A stretch of 64,000 bases of DNA from Cupriavidus sp. P-10 (lineage in GTDB: Bacteria > Pseudomonadota > Gammaproteobacteria > Burkholderiales > Burkholderiaceae), in the NCBI RefSeq assembly GCF_003402535.2, contig NZ_AP025172.1, positions 1,571,939-1,635,938 of the forward strand. Direction: 5' to 3'. A program made the translations under genes and the position numbers. Positions 1 through 8,347 of this stretch are shown here, in pieces. The notes beneath the pieces are model-generated. The model had not been told where the DNA came from. It did not search any database and saw only the letters and a list, made by a program, of their open reading frames with translations. The stretch's first letter is position 1, and each line of letters begins with the position of its first letter.

Positions 1-738
1 GCCCCACCGGATCGGCTGCGCAATAGCGCGCGGCAGTGCTTCCAGCAGGTCCGACGGACGCAGGCAGCGGCGCCCGTCAGTACCACGGATGACGGGCGCC
101 GAAATTGGCCGCGGGCGTATCCGCTGCAGCCACGCCGCGAACTCGGATGAGGCAGCTTCCAGCAATGGCGTATGCGATGGAACGTGAACGTCCAGGCGAC
201 GAGTCCATGCGCCGTGGCTGGATAGCCGGTCCTGCGCGGCGACCATTTCGTCCACTCTTCCTCCCAGGACGACATGATCGTCGCTGTTGACGATGGCCAG
301 GTGCAAGCCGCTGGCGTGAGAGAGCAAAACCGGTATGGGCAGCCCGCCGGCGGCCAGCATGCCGCAGTCCGGCGGCGCGTGTGCGGACATGATTGCCGCG
401 CGGGCCTGCGCGGTGGTCGCGGCGTCCGCGTAGTCGATCGCACCCGCACAACTCCAGGCCGATACCTCGCCAACGCTGTAGCCGGCAAACAGCGCCGGCG
501 GCGGCACCCACGGCTCGAGCACTGCCCATGTGGCGCAGGCTAGTGCCACGAGCGCCGGCTGGGCATAGTCGTTGTCGAACAGCCGATCGCCCGCGCGGGC
601 CCGGGCCACCAGGTCGCAGGCACCTGCGTCACTGAACGCCTCCAACACTTCTCGCCCGCGAGCATGCCCGATGACCAGATGGAACATGTCAGGCGACTGG
701 CTGCCCTGCCCTGGACAAAGGATCGCTAGTTCCTGCAT
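1..738 (-). CDS. mdcH: MdcH, malonyl-CoA:ACP transacylase of malonate decarboxylase (3' end outside window)
   Basis: Reads without a stop from the ATG at 738 to the left edge, so about 246 residues are visible and the C-terminus is missing. It should load malonate from malonyl-CoA onto the MdcC carrier protein to start the decarboxylase cycle in the cytoplasm. Visible FabD/MdcH-type motifs are LCPGQGSQ near residues 7-14, the nucleophile elbow GYSVGE near 86-91 (Ser as nucleophile) and PSHTP further on. The ATG lies 6 bp past the mdcB stop, so it is probably translationally coupled as the last visible gene of the mdc operon. The family assignment is firm; the missing end cannot be judged. Confidence 0.9.
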   Translation of the reverse strand, partial: MQELAILCPGQGSQSPDMFHLVIGHARGREVLEAFSDAGACDLVARARAGDRLFDNDYAQPALVALACATWAVLEPWVPPPALFAGYSVGEVSAWSCAGAIDYADAATTAQARAAIMSAHAPPDCGMLAAGGLPIPVLLSHASGLHLAIVNSDDHVVLGGRVDEMVAAQDRLSSHGAWTRRLDVHVPSHTPLLEAASSEFAAWLQRIRPRPISAPVIRGTDGRRCLRPSDLLEALPRAIAQPIRWG

Positions 739-744
739 GCTCGT

Positions 745-1587
745 TCACCCTTCCATCGCATGGATAAACAGGCACACCGCCAGCAGGTCGGCACTGCCGC
801 CGGGACTGAGCCACCGTTCGCGAAAGGCGTGGTGTATGCGGACGGCACAATCCTGCCAGCCTGGTGCCAGCACACCGCCGGCTTGCAGGAAACTGCGCGC
901 GATTGCCCTTGCGAACGCGAGCCCCTGGGCGCCGCCACGGTGCAACAGGTTCGTGTCGTCCAGCGCACTCATCAAGGCAAAGAAGGCCTGCACCCTGGCG
1001 TGGTTGGGCGAGCCCGTGCGCGCCAGCGCGAAGCGATAGGCCGGCAACGCCAGCCGGTAGACCGACGGAAAGCCCGCGGCCGCTTCCGCCGGCGCGCCGC
1101 CTACGCCGTATCGGTCGCTGGCGCGGTTGCCGTGGGCGTCGGCACGTCGGCCGTGCCGGGCGATGTCTTCGCCCCAGCGGTGCCGGACCAGGCTTCCCAG
1201 CGGTTCCCGCCGCGTGGCGTCCCGCTGCTCGCGCCAGCCGGCAGCCGCGGCCAGCAAGCCAATATGGAAGATCGCGCCGCGATGCGTGTTGATGCCGCCC
1301 GTCGCGCGAAGCATGCGCGCCTCCGCCTCGATCGCGATGTCCCGCAGCGTCCGGAATGCCTCGCCAGCAGCCCCGGCGCGCGCCATGTCGAAGAAATAGT
1401 GCCGTAGCGACAGCGTGCTGCGGACAAAGGTCGCGCTGTCCATGTCGGCATGGCTGCCGGTATCGACGAGACTGACCAGACCGGGCTTCGGATAGGTGAC
1501 CAGCTCGCCGAGCAGCGCGCGCACGGCGGCATTGCGGGCGGCGATCGCCGGGGAAGCCGGCGAAGCCAGCGCGGGCTGTTTCAGCAT
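745..1587 (-). CDS. mdcB: MdcB, triphosphoribosyl-dephospho-CoA synthase
   Basis: 280 residues, CitG/MdcB family. It makes the 2'-(5''-triphosphoribosyl)-3'-dephospho-CoA precursor of the MdcC prosthetic group from ATP and dephospho-CoA. Family signatures are YPKPGLVS followed by DTGSHADMD near the N-terminus, and GGINTHRGAIFH in the middle. The ATG at 1587 is preceded by GGGAGG at good spacing; a GTG four codons upstream is possible but has no better ribosome site. It overlaps the end of mdcG by 7 bp, consistent with coupled translation, since MdcG uses its product. Confidence 0.92.
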   Translation of the reverse strand: MLKQPALASPASPAIAARNAAVRALLGELVTYPKPGLVSLVDTGSHADMDSATFVRSTLSLRHYFFDMARAGAAGEAFRTLRDIAIEAEARMLRATGGINTHRGAIFHIGLLAAAAGWREQRDATRREPLGSLVRHRWGEDIARHGRRADAHGNRASDRYGVGGAPAEAAAGFPSVYRLALPAYRFALARTGSPNHARVQAFFALMSALDDTNLLHRGGAQGLAFARAIARSFLQAGGVLAPGWQDCAVRIHHAFRERWLSPGGSADLLAVCLFIHAMEG

Positions 1588-2255
1588 GAAGCCTCCCACG
1601 ATTCCAGGATTTCAGCGCGTGGCAGCAAGGCGTGGCCCCGGACCGTCTTCACCAGCAGCTTGCGACTCTTCCCGGCGAGTTCGCGCCACGAGACGCCACC
1701 CCCGGAAGGAAGCTCGATTTCGCCATCCATGCGCAGCGGCGCTGTAGCCTCGATCTTCTCAAGGTAGTCGAGCCATTCACTGGCCTGCGCGGCGCTAGCC
1801 GGACGAGCCAACAGATCGAGGTCGGACGTGTCGCGCCAATAGTTGCCGCCGCCGGCGTGCTGCCAGAAAGCCGAACCGTACACCCAAAGGGTCATGTCGA
1901 TTTCGGCAGCTTGCGTCACCAGCGCCGCGGCGAAATGCCCAGCCTCTGCTGGCAGCGTGGGAAGCGCTTCGCTCAACGTCAGCGGCGGCTCGACGCGGGC
2001 CAGTACATGACGCGGCACGCCGCATGACAACCGGATGCGCTCACCGGCAGTGCGTGCCAAGGCCAGCCCGAGCGTTGGCCATCCCGGGCGGTCGTGGACG
2101 CCGGCGCTGCGGCCAACGAATGGCAGTCCCTGCCTCGCCCGCTCAATGATGGCGGCCGCGGCGCGCTCATCCCCGCCCACCGCCAGTTCGCGGGCTTCGA
2201 CGTCCGGCTTCAGCCAGACCCGGCGGTGCCGCCATGGTCCATGGAGCTCCTGCAT
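1581..2255 (-). CDS. mdcG: MdcG, phosphoribosyl-dephospho-CoA transferase
   Basis: 224 residues. It transfers the phosphoribosyl-dephospho-CoA group made by MdcB onto the serine of MdcC, giving the holo carrier. Sequence support: the RRVWL-type start, the central YGSAFWQ with NYWRDTSDLDLL (nucleotidyltransferase-like acidic motif), and its place between mdcE and mdcB. The ATG at 2255 is chosen because GGGAG lies just upstream. An alternative ATG at 2276 would overlap mdcE by 8 bp and has a weaker ribosome site. Length fits the family. Confidence 0.88.
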   Translation of the reverse strand: MQELHGPWRHRRVWLKPDVEARELAVGGDERAAAAIIERARQGLPFVGRSAGVHDRPGWPTLGLALARTAGERIRLSCGVPRHVLARVEPPLTLSEALPTLPAEAGHFAAALVTQAAEIDMTLWVYGSAFWQHAGGGNYWRDTSDLDLLARPASAAQASEWLDYLEKIEATAPLRMDGEIELPSGGGVSWRELAGKSRKLLVKTVRGHALLPRAEILESWEASC

Positions 2256-2268
2256 CACGCGGCTCCCG

Positions 2269-2982
2269 TCAACCATCTGCCAGGACTGCGGCGATGACGC
2301 GGTCCGCATGCGTGCGCCCGCCGCGCTCCATGCCCTGCCGTGCCCTGGCATCCGGGCCTGCCGGCTGTGCCAGCGCACGTTCCAGTTGGCTGGCCAGTTC
2401 GCCATCCGCGCTGTCCCATACCGCGTCGACGGCGCCGAGCCGCGCATAGTTTTCCACGCCCGGGCCGAAGATGGCCGAGGTCTGGCAAAGGCGTTCGAGA
2501 TCCTCCAGTGGAATCTGCGTGATGCGCGACATCGCCGGCAAGGCCATCACCCGGATCTGCGCGGTCTTCATTGCATAGGTGCGATCGGCAATCATGCCAA
2601 GCGAGAGGAAGCCACCGCTGACCGCTTCGCCATAGACCAGGCTCAGGAGCCGGTGACCCTGCACCCGCGCAAGCTGGAAACACTTTGCGAGATGCGCAAG
2701 GTAGCCGCCATTGCCGAGCAGTTCGTCGCGCCGGGCCAGCTTCTGTCCCTGCGTGTCGACGAGCATCAGGATGGCCCTGCCGGGGTGATGCGCGACGACG
2801 TTCAGCACCTCAGCCGCCAGTGCGAAAGCGAGGTCGACGCCGATTGCCGCGTGCCCCGCGGTGCCAACCACCGCGACAGGCATGTCCCCGCTCAGCCCGG
2901 TGCCGCGCACCAGTTCGCCATGCAACGCGACATCATGCCCTTGCGGGAAAAGCTGCTCGCACAATGAGATCACGTCAGGCAT
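2269..2982 (-). CDS. mdcE: MdcE, malonate decarboxylase gamma subunit
   Basis: 237 residues. Together with MdcD it forms the carboxyltransferase-like malonyl-S-ACP decarboxylase that releases CO2 and leaves acetyl-MdcC. The fold is crotonase/carboxyltransferase-like, with VGTAGHAAIGVDLAFALA and the region DTQGQKLARRDELLGNGGYL typical of the gamma subunit. It starts at MPDVISLCEQLFP, overlapping mdcD by 8 bp. No missing segment was noticed. Confidence 0.9.
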   Translation of the reverse strand: MPDVISLCEQLFPQGHDVALHGELVRGTGLSGDMPVAVVGTAGHAAIGVDLAFALAAEVLNVVAHHPGRAILMLVDTQGQKLARRDELLGNGGYLAHLAKCFQLARVQGHRLLSLVYGEAVSGGFLSLGMIADRTYAMKTAQIRVMALPAMSRITQIPLEDLERLCQTSAIFGPGVENYARLGAVDAVWDSADGELASQLERALAQPAGPDARARQGMERGGRTHADRVIAAVLADG

Positions 2983-3898
2983 CGGCACGCTCCCGTACGG
3001 TGTTGGCCATGGCGACAAAGGCTTCCGTGTCCAGCATTGGCACGGCGGCCGGATCTTCAACACCCAGTGCGCCCCAGATCTCCATGGCATCCTGCGTCGC
3101 GCCGAAGCGTTCCAGCCGACGCGCCAGCGCCCGGTGCTCGCGCAACACGGCATCCAGCGATAGCGGGACGGACTGGCCAAGCAGACCGCCGATCGCCCCG
3201 CGCAAGTCTTCCATCGTGTCGCGTGCGAATGTGCCGGCCTCACCGAGCAGGTAGCGGTGCTTGCCGCCCATGGTGCGCCAGACCAGCGCCCGGTCGCGCG
3301 CGTCGAACTCTTCCACGCCCTTCTGCGATTCGATGACCTCGGGACCGGACACGGAATGCCGCCCCTCCTCCGTCATGACAATGTGGTCGCAGCATCGCGC
3401 GACAATGCCGAGGCCGCCATAGCAGCCATTGGCACCGGCGCAGACGACAATGATGGGCACCCCTGCGGCACGGACTTCGAACACCGCCCGCTGGATTTCG
3501 GAAATCGAGATCAGTCCCGCATTGGCTTCATGCAACCTGACGCCGCCGGTGTCCCACAGCAGCACCACGGCGGCCGGCTTGTCGCGGGCGGCAAGCTTCA
3601 GCAGTCCGGTCAGCTTGGCGCCGTGGACCTCGCCGACCGATCCTCCCATGAAGCCCGGCTCCTCGGCAGCAAACAGCACGTCGCTCCCGTCCAGGCGGGC
3701 CCGGCCAATCATGACGCCGTCGTCGAAAGCAACTGGGATGCCCAGCGTCGGCAGGTGCGGACTGACCACACGTTCCTGCGGCGGCAGGATTTCCCGGATC
3801 GAGCCGGCGTCGAACAACCCGGCCACACGCTGGCGTGCAGTGGCTTCATAGTAGCTGCGCGACCCGTCAGCCCTGGCGGCAAGTGTCTGCGTTGTCAT
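2975..3898 (-). CDS. mdcD: MdcD, malonate decarboxylase beta subunit
   Basis: 307 residues. Partner of MdcE in decarboxylating the malonyl thioester on MdcC; cytoplasmic. Typical features are FMGGSVGEVHGAKL (carboxyltransferase core, near residues 85-98), LWDTGGVRLHEANAGL and GANGCYGGLGIVARCCDH. The start codon overlaps the mdcC stop as ATGA, a classic coupling arrangement, so the ATG at 3898 is well supported. Confidence 0.92.
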   Translation of the reverse strand: MTTQTLAARADGSRSYYEATARQRVAGLFDAGSIREILPPQERVVSPHLPTLGIPVAFDDGVMIGRARLDGSDVLFAAEEPGFMGGSVGEVHGAKLTGLLKLAARDKPAAVVLLWDTGGVRLHEANAGLISISEIQRAVFEVRAAGVPIIVVCAGANGCYGGLGIVARCCDHIVMTEEGRHSVSGPEVIESQKGVEEFDARDRALVWRTMGGKHRYLLGEAGTFARDTMEDLRGAIGGLLGQSVPLSLDAVLREHRALARRLERFGATQDAMEIWGALGVEDPAAVPMLDTEAFVAMANTVRERADA

Positions 3899-4206
3899 AA
3901 GCCCAACTCCTCGGCCGCCTGTGCCAGCCTCAGCGATACCACGGACGGCGTGGCGCCAGCGTCGTTGACAGTGATAATCAGGTTGCCCTTGCGATATCGG
4001 TCCGCGAAGTCGCGCAGCACCGCTTCCCACGTGGTGTCAAACCCGGCGATTGAGGTATCGACCACGAAACGCATGCGGCCGCCCAGTTCTTTTGCTTCCA
4101 CCAGTGCCTCCAGGTTGCCGGAGCCGACCACACCGACCAGCGTGGGTTGCGTCCCGCGGGACTGGTACGGCGGGAACGGGCCGAATTCGTATTCAAGACG
4201 TTGCAT
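3895..4206 (-). CDS. mdcC: MdcC, malonate decarboxylase acyl-carrier (delta) subunit
   Basis: 103 residues, the usual size. It carries the 2'-(5''-phosphoribosyl)-3'-dephospho-CoA group on a serine in VGSGNLEAL (Ser29) and shuttles acetyl/malonyl groups between MdcA, MdcH and MdcDE. The sequence following it (EAKELGGRMRFVVDTSIAGF) is typical of CitD/MdcC. It sits 18 bp after mdcA and overlaps mdcD by 4 bp, giving the canonical A-C-D-E order. Confidence 0.93.
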   Translation of the reverse strand: MQRLEYEFGPFPPYQSRGTQPTLVGVVGSGNLEALVEAKELGGRMRFVVDTSIAGFDTTWEAVLRDFADRYRKGNLIITVNDAGATPSVVSLRLAQAAEELGL

Positions 4207-4224
4207 AGGATTTCCAATGTCCGC

Positions 4225-5889
4225 TCACCAGTGACGAAAACGCTTGGGCGGGTCATACAGGCCGCCGGACCAGCGCACGAGGTCCTTGACCGACCTGGCG
4301 GCCAGCAAGTCGCGGGTCGCCAGGCGCGGGTCGATGCCGAGGTCTTCCGGCCGCTGCACGATGCCCTTGTCGCGCAGGTTTTCCACCTCGCGGCGGTCCC
4401 GTGCCAGGCCGACCGGCGTATATCCCGCCACGCCCCGGATGGCCTGCTCCCGCTCGCGCAAGGTCGCGCACCGGTGCAGGTGGGCGATGCCTTCCTCGGT
4501 CACGATATGCGTCACGTCGTCGCCGTAGACCATCACCGGCGGCAAGTCGAGGGCAAAGTCCTCCTGCAGTTGCCAGGCGTCGAGCCGCTCGACGAAGGTC
4601 GGCTGCATCTTCTCGCGGAAGGTCTCCACCAGTTGCACGACGAGCTTGCGCCCGCGCGGCATGCGGGACAGTCCCGCCCGGCCCTCCGCCCCCGCCTTCA
4701 GCCATCCGGGACTGCTGTGCCGCCGCCCGCGCGACTCGCTGCCGAAGTTCGGCGCGCCGCCGAAGCCTGCAATGCGGTTAAGCGTTGCGGTGGATGAGTT
4801 GCCTTCCAGGTCGATCTGCAGCGTCGAGCCGATGAACAGGTCCGCGTAATGGCCGGCGAGCTGGCAAAACGCCCGGTTCGACCGCATCGAGCCGTCCGGC
4901 CCGGTGAAGAAGACATCGGACCGCTGCGCGACGTACCGCTCCATGCCCAGCTCCGACCCGGCACAGTGGATGCCCTTGACGAAGCCCGACTCGATGGCGG
5001 GAATCAGTGTCGGGCACGGGTTCACGCTCATGTACTCGCAGATCTTGTCGCGCAGGCCGAGGGACTCGGCGTAGGTCGGCAGGATCAGCTCGATGGCCGC
5101 CGTATCAAAGCCGATACCGTGGTTGAGCCGGCGCACCTGATACGGCGCGTACAGCCCCTTGACGACCATCATCGCCATCAGGACTTGCACCTCGCTGATC
5201 AGCGCCGGATCACGCGTGAATATCGGCTCAATGTAGTGCGGCTTCGGCGCCTTGACGACGAACGACACCCAGTCCGATGGCACGTCGACGCGGGGCAAGA
5301 CGTCGACGATCTCGTTGACCTGTGCGATCACGATGCCATTCTTGAAGGCGGTGCCTTCGACGACTGCCGGCGTGTCCTCGGTGTTCGGCCCGGTATAGAG
5401 GTTCCCCTGTGCGTCGGCGCTCTGCGCGGCGACGAACGCCACCCGGGGCGTAAGGTCGACAAAGTAGCGGCTGTACAGTTCGAGGTAGGTGTGGATCGCG
5501 CCAACGCGGATGCGGCCTTCCTTGATCAGCCGGCCCATGCGCACGCCCTGGTCGCCGGAATAGCAGAAGTCGAGGTCGCGGGCGATGCCGCGCTCGAACA
5601 CATCCAGGTGCGAGGCCAGCGCCAGGTTGGACTGCACGATATGGAGGTCGTGCACGCGCTGCGGGTCGGCCTTTGCCAGGCACGCGGACAGGAAATCGGC
5701 GTGCTTCTGGTTATTGCCTTCGATGCAGACGCGGTCGCCCGGGCGCAGGATGGTCTCGATCAGCGCGACGGCGTCAGCCGCATCGACGTGCTTGCCCCGT
5801 GCCAGGTGGGCGGCCAGGGCCAATCGGGAGGCCTTGTCGTCGGCCAGCGTGTTCCAGGCGCGCGGCGCGACCTGTGGTGTCGGATTCAT
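4225..5889 (-). CDS. mdcA: MdcA, malonate decarboxylase alpha subunit (acetyl-S-ACP:malonate ACP transferase)
   Basis: 554 residues. It exchanges acetate for malonate on MdcC, regenerating malonyl-S-MdcC. It is a CoA-transferase-like protein. It starts at MNPTPQVAPRAW, with GDRVCIEGNNQKHADFLS near residues 50-67 and FNRIAGFGGAP-type glycine-rich segments (LNRIAGFGGAPNFGSESRG) in the second half. The start lies 14 bp downstream of the receptor gene stop with an AGGCGG-like ribosome site. Length matches known MdcA. Confidence 0.93.
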   Translation of the reverse strand: MNPTPQVAPRAWNTLADDKASRLALAAHLARGKHVDAADAVALIETILRPGDRVCIEGNNQKHADFLSACLAKADPQRVHDLHIVQSNLALASHLDVFERGIARDLDFCYSGDQGVRMGRLIKEGRIRVGAIHTYLELYSRYFVDLTPRVAFVAAQSADAQGNLYTGPNTEDTPAVVEGTAFKNGIVIAQVNEIVDVLPRVDVPSDWVSFVVKAPKPHYIEPIFTRDPALISEVQVLMAMMVVKGLYAPYQVRRLNHGIGFDTAAIELILPTYAESLGLRDKICEYMSVNPCPTLIPAIESGFVKGIHCAGSELGMERYVAQRSDVFFTGPDGSMRSNRAFCQLAGHYADLFIGSTLQIDLEGNSSTATLNRIAGFGGAPNFGSESRGRRHSSPGWLKAGAEGRAGLSRMPRGRKLVVQLVETFREKMQPTFVERLDAWQLQEDFALDLPPVMVYGDDVTHIVTEEGIAHLHRCATLREREQAIRGVAGYTPVGLARDRREVENLRDKGIVQRPEDLGIDPRLATRDLLAARSVKDLVRWSGGLYDPPKRFRHW

Positions 5890-5903
5890 GGTCGGCCGCC
5901 TGG

Positions 5904-6890
5904 TCAGGAGTCTAGTGTGATGCCGGCTTCGCGGATGACGGTGCCCCACTTCTTCAGGTCGTCTCTCGTGAGTTGCGCGACTTCCGCTGGGGAACGTGCG
6001 CTGATCTCATCATTGCCCAGTTGCGCCAGCTCCTTGATCACCGCCGGGTCCGCCATGACTTTCTGTAGTTCGCCCTGTAGCCGGGTAGCCGCCTCCTTGG
6101 GCAAGCCCGCTGGCGCGACCATGCTGAAGCGCAACGTCGCCTCGTAGCCCGGCAGGCCGCGTTCGGCAAGCGTAGGGACCTCCGGCAAGGCAAGCGAGCG
6201 CTTTGCCGATGTCACGCCGAGTGCACGCACCTTGCCTGCCGCAATCATCGGCAACGCGGGCCCGATCGTGGCCATCATGACGGGCACCTGTCCGCCGATC
6301 AGGTCCGTCATGGCAGGGCCGGCGCCACGGTACGGAATGTGGTCGAGCGCGACGCCGGCCTTGCGCTTGAACAGTTCGCCGGCCAGATGGTGCACTGACC
6401 CAACCCCCGAGCTGGCGTAGCTGTACTCGCCCGGCTTCGCCTTCCTGAGCAGCGCCACAAGCTCTTCCACGCTGCTGGCGCGGACATTCGGATTGACGAT
6501 CAGGGCGAGGCCCGTGGTGCAGACGTAGGACAGGTAGGTGAAGTCCTTGAGCGGGTCGTAGCCGAGCTTGCGCAGGTTGGGCATGATGCTCATCGGCCCC
6601 GAGTCGGTCAGCCCGAGGATGTAGCCATCCGGAGCGGATCGCGCGACGGATTCGGCACCGATGGAAGCCCCCGCGCCGGGCTTGTAGTCGCAGACCACAG
6701 GCTGTTCCAGATACTGCTCCAGCCGACGGCAGATGATGCGCGCCGTCGCGTCAGTGGAGCCTCCGGTGGCATAGCCAAGCACGACTTTCAGCGGCTTGCT
6801 GGGCCAGGATCTGGCCTGCGCGTGAGGTAGCGCAAGCCATGTGGCCCCCGCCCCCAGAAAACGCAACATGTTGCGACGCTCTGGCTTCAT
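5904..6890 (-). CDS. Bug/TctC-family periplasmic binding receptor, first gene of the malonate operon
   Basis: 328 residues. The N-terminus RRNMLRFLGAGATWLAL ending in AQA is an export signal (it has a twin-Arg-like start). The mature part has the Bug signatures PLKVVLGYATGGSTD near residues 33-47, YKPGAGASIGAE, and HIPYRGAGPAMTDLIGGQV. Bug receptors bind small carboxylates; given the operon, malonate or a related dicarboxylate is the likely ligand, but this is inferred from context. No TctA/TctB membrane partner is visible. AGGGAGG lies about 8 bp upstream of the ATG. Confidence 0.88.
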   Translation of the reverse strand: MKPERRNMLRFLGAGATWLALPHAQARSWPSKPLKVVLGYATGGSTDATARIICRRLEQYLEQPVVCDYKPGAGASIGAESVARSAPDGYILGLTDSGPMSIMPNLRKLGYDPLKDFTYLSYVCTTGLALIVNPNVRASSVEELVALLRKAKPGEYSYASSGVGSVHHLAGELFKRKAGVALDHIPYRGAGPAMTDLIGGQVPVMMATIGPALPMIAAGKVRALGVTSAKRSLALPEVPTLAERGLPGYEATLRFSMVAPAGLPKEAATRLQGELQKVMADPAVIKELAQLGNDEISARSPAEVAQLTRDDLKKWGTVIREAGITLDS

Positions 6891-6928
6891 CGTCCGCCTC
6901 CCTATCTGACATCACTGTTGTCGACTCA

Positions 6929-6938
6929 TAATATATTA
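6929..6938. promoter_or_regulatory. AT-rich palindrome upstream of the malonate operon, possible operator
   Basis: TAATATATTA is a perfect 10-bp palindrome about 40 bp upstream of the receptor gene start, within the only AT-rich stretch of this intergenic region. It is placed where a promoter or repressor site for the mdc operon would be expected. No mdc regulator gene is visible in the window, so the cognate protein is unknown. Confidence 0.3.
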
Positions 6939-7098
6939 GTTGTGTATTTATGAATTGAGGGTCTTCCCTGAGACGATGGCGCCGAAAAAAGGGCGGAGGA
7001 CGAAGGGCGGAGGACGGAGGGCGGCGGCTGGACGGAAGCCGGTCGTCAGGGCCCCTTCCAGGCGTACGATCGAACGCTTCCCAGAACCAGCATTGAAG

Positions 7099-7230
7099 GG
7101 AAGCGGAAGCGGGAGCGGAAGCGGAAGCGGAAGCGGAAGCGGAAGCGGAAGCGGAAGCGGAAGCGGAAGCGGAAGCGGAAGCGGAAGCGGAAGCGGAAGC
7201 GGAAGCGGAAGCGGAAGCGGAAGCGGAAGC
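7099..7230. repeat. Hexanucleotide tandem repeat (GGAAGC)22
   Basis: Twenty-two consecutive copies of GGAAGC (third copy GGGAGC), followed by a degenerate GGGAGT. It is preceded by another purine-rich low-complexity stretch (about 6985-7030). In one plus-strand frame it would encode Gly-Ser repeats, inside a TTG-initiated reading frame 6940-7296 with a basic N-terminus; I do not consider that frame a proven gene. The array lies in the 490-bp gap between the mdc operon promoter and the end of the T6SS operon. Such arrays change copy number by slippage. Confidence 0.95.
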
Positions 7231-7330
7231 GGGAGTGTCGCGCCATCTCGATCAGGCGCAAGAGCTGGTGAAGGCCGCCCCTCTCGACAAGTCTGAGGTT
7301 TTTAACGCTCCCCACCGGGTGCGGCGGACG

Positions 7331-7372
7331 ATGCCGTCGGCATGGGCCCGCGTGTCCGCAACCCGGCGGGTT
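7331..7372. terminator. Two 13-bp odd-centred palindromes after the T6SS operon, possible terminator
   Basis: ATGCCGTCGGCAT (7331-7343) and AACCCGGCGGGTT (7360-7372) are both perfect palindromes around a single central base. They lie directly downstream of the last T6SS-operon stop codon (7381). The stems are short and have no long T-run, although a TTTTTAA stretch lies at 7299-7305. They may end or protect the long transcript; weak evidence. Confidence 0.3.
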
Positions 7373-7380
7373 GGTAGGCC

Positions 7381-8295
7381 TCAGGACGAACGCTGGTCCT
7401 TGGGCTTGTAGTTGTCGACCTGGTTGGCCGATTCGAAGCTGGCGCGGTTCAGGCTGAGGAAGGACTCCGCGGAAAACGGTGCCTGCAGTTCGCGCACCAC
7501 GTCGGCACCGCCCGAGCGGAGGCGGTCCCAGGTGGTGTTGAGCTTGTTGTCGTGATGCACGCAGAAGTCGCCGCAGTCCTTGTGGTGGGACATGATGATG
7601 GCGGCCACCTGGGTCTTGGCGGCCGGCGTCGCCGCAGAGTTGGCCAGGTAGTCCTCGGCCCTGGCGGACTCAAGGAAGTGCTCGCGCACCTGGTTCTTGT
7701 AGTCGGTCACGCTGCTGCGGCATTGCTGCGACCAGGTCGAGCAGGCGCTCAGCAGCGCCTGGAGTTCGGCAACCTTGGTGTCGAAGATATCGAGGCGCCG
7801 CTCAGCCTGCGCGACCTTGAGGGCCAGGTCCAGCTTGCCGGCGCAGCGCGCGGTGCCGTTTTCCGTGCCCACGCGTCCGGTTGCGTTCCACGCGTCGCCG
7901 GCGATCTTCATCTCTTCCACCGAATGGGTCACCTTGAAACGGTAGCGGTCCATGTCGGCGACGCTCGCTTCCTTGAGCGAGAACTTGACATGCTCCTCCA
8001 CCGTGATCGGCCCTCCCCTGTTCAGCTTGCGGGTATGCAGGTAGCTGCGCAGCTTGCCTTCGACAGCCGTCTCGGCCTGCGAGATCAGGCCGCCGATCAC
8101 GGGGATTGGGATCAGGCTCAGCGAGGCCCGGCCGATCGCAGTCAGCCCGCCCAGCGCCTTGGAGGCAAAAGAACCCTTTGAGTTGATCGCGCTGCGCAGG
8201 CCATGGAAGCGAGACGAATGCCCGATCCGGGCCAGAACGCCTTTGTTGGAAACCTTCTCGGCTGCATAGACCCAGATGTCGCGAGTTGTCGGCAT
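7381..8295 (-). CDS. Unknown protein, last gene of the T6SS operon
   Basis: 304 residues, not recognised. A hydrophobic/amphipathic stretch around residues 47-75 (with SLIPIPVIGGLIS) is followed by a long, probably helical, charged region. The second half has clustered cysteines and histidines, including ACSTWSQQC and CGDFCVHHD. There is no signal peptide at the N-terminus. It lies 52 bp after tssA in the same direction, so it is probably co-transcribed with the secretion genes. Possible roles are an effector with a membrane-active N-terminal part or an accessory component. Neither is shown by the sequence. Confidence 0.75.
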   Translation of the reverse strand: MPTTRDIWVYAAEKVSNKGVLARIGHSSRFHGLRSAINSKGSFASKALGGLTAIGRASLSLIPIPVIGGLISQAETAVEGKLRSYLHTRKLNRGGPITVEEHVKFSLKEASVADMDRYRFKVTHSVEEMKIAGDAWNATGRVGTENGTARCAGKLDLALKVAQAERRLDIFDTKVAELQALLSACSTWSQQCRSSVTDYKNQVREHFLESARAEDYLANSAATPAAKTQVAAIIMSHHKDCGDFCVHHDNKLNTTWDRLRSGGADVVRELQAPFSAESFLSLNRASFESANQVDNYKPKDQRSS

Positions 8296-8347
8296 GGTTG
8301 TTGTCCTTAAGAAAAACGGTGTTTCCGCATGGATTCGACGGTTCCGG

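Noticed and set aside
6940..7296. Gly-Ser-rich protein gene across the GGAAGC array
   Set aside because: Starts at TTG or an internal ATG without a good ribosome site, low complexity, and an opposite-strand frame is equally open. Kept only as a repeat feature.
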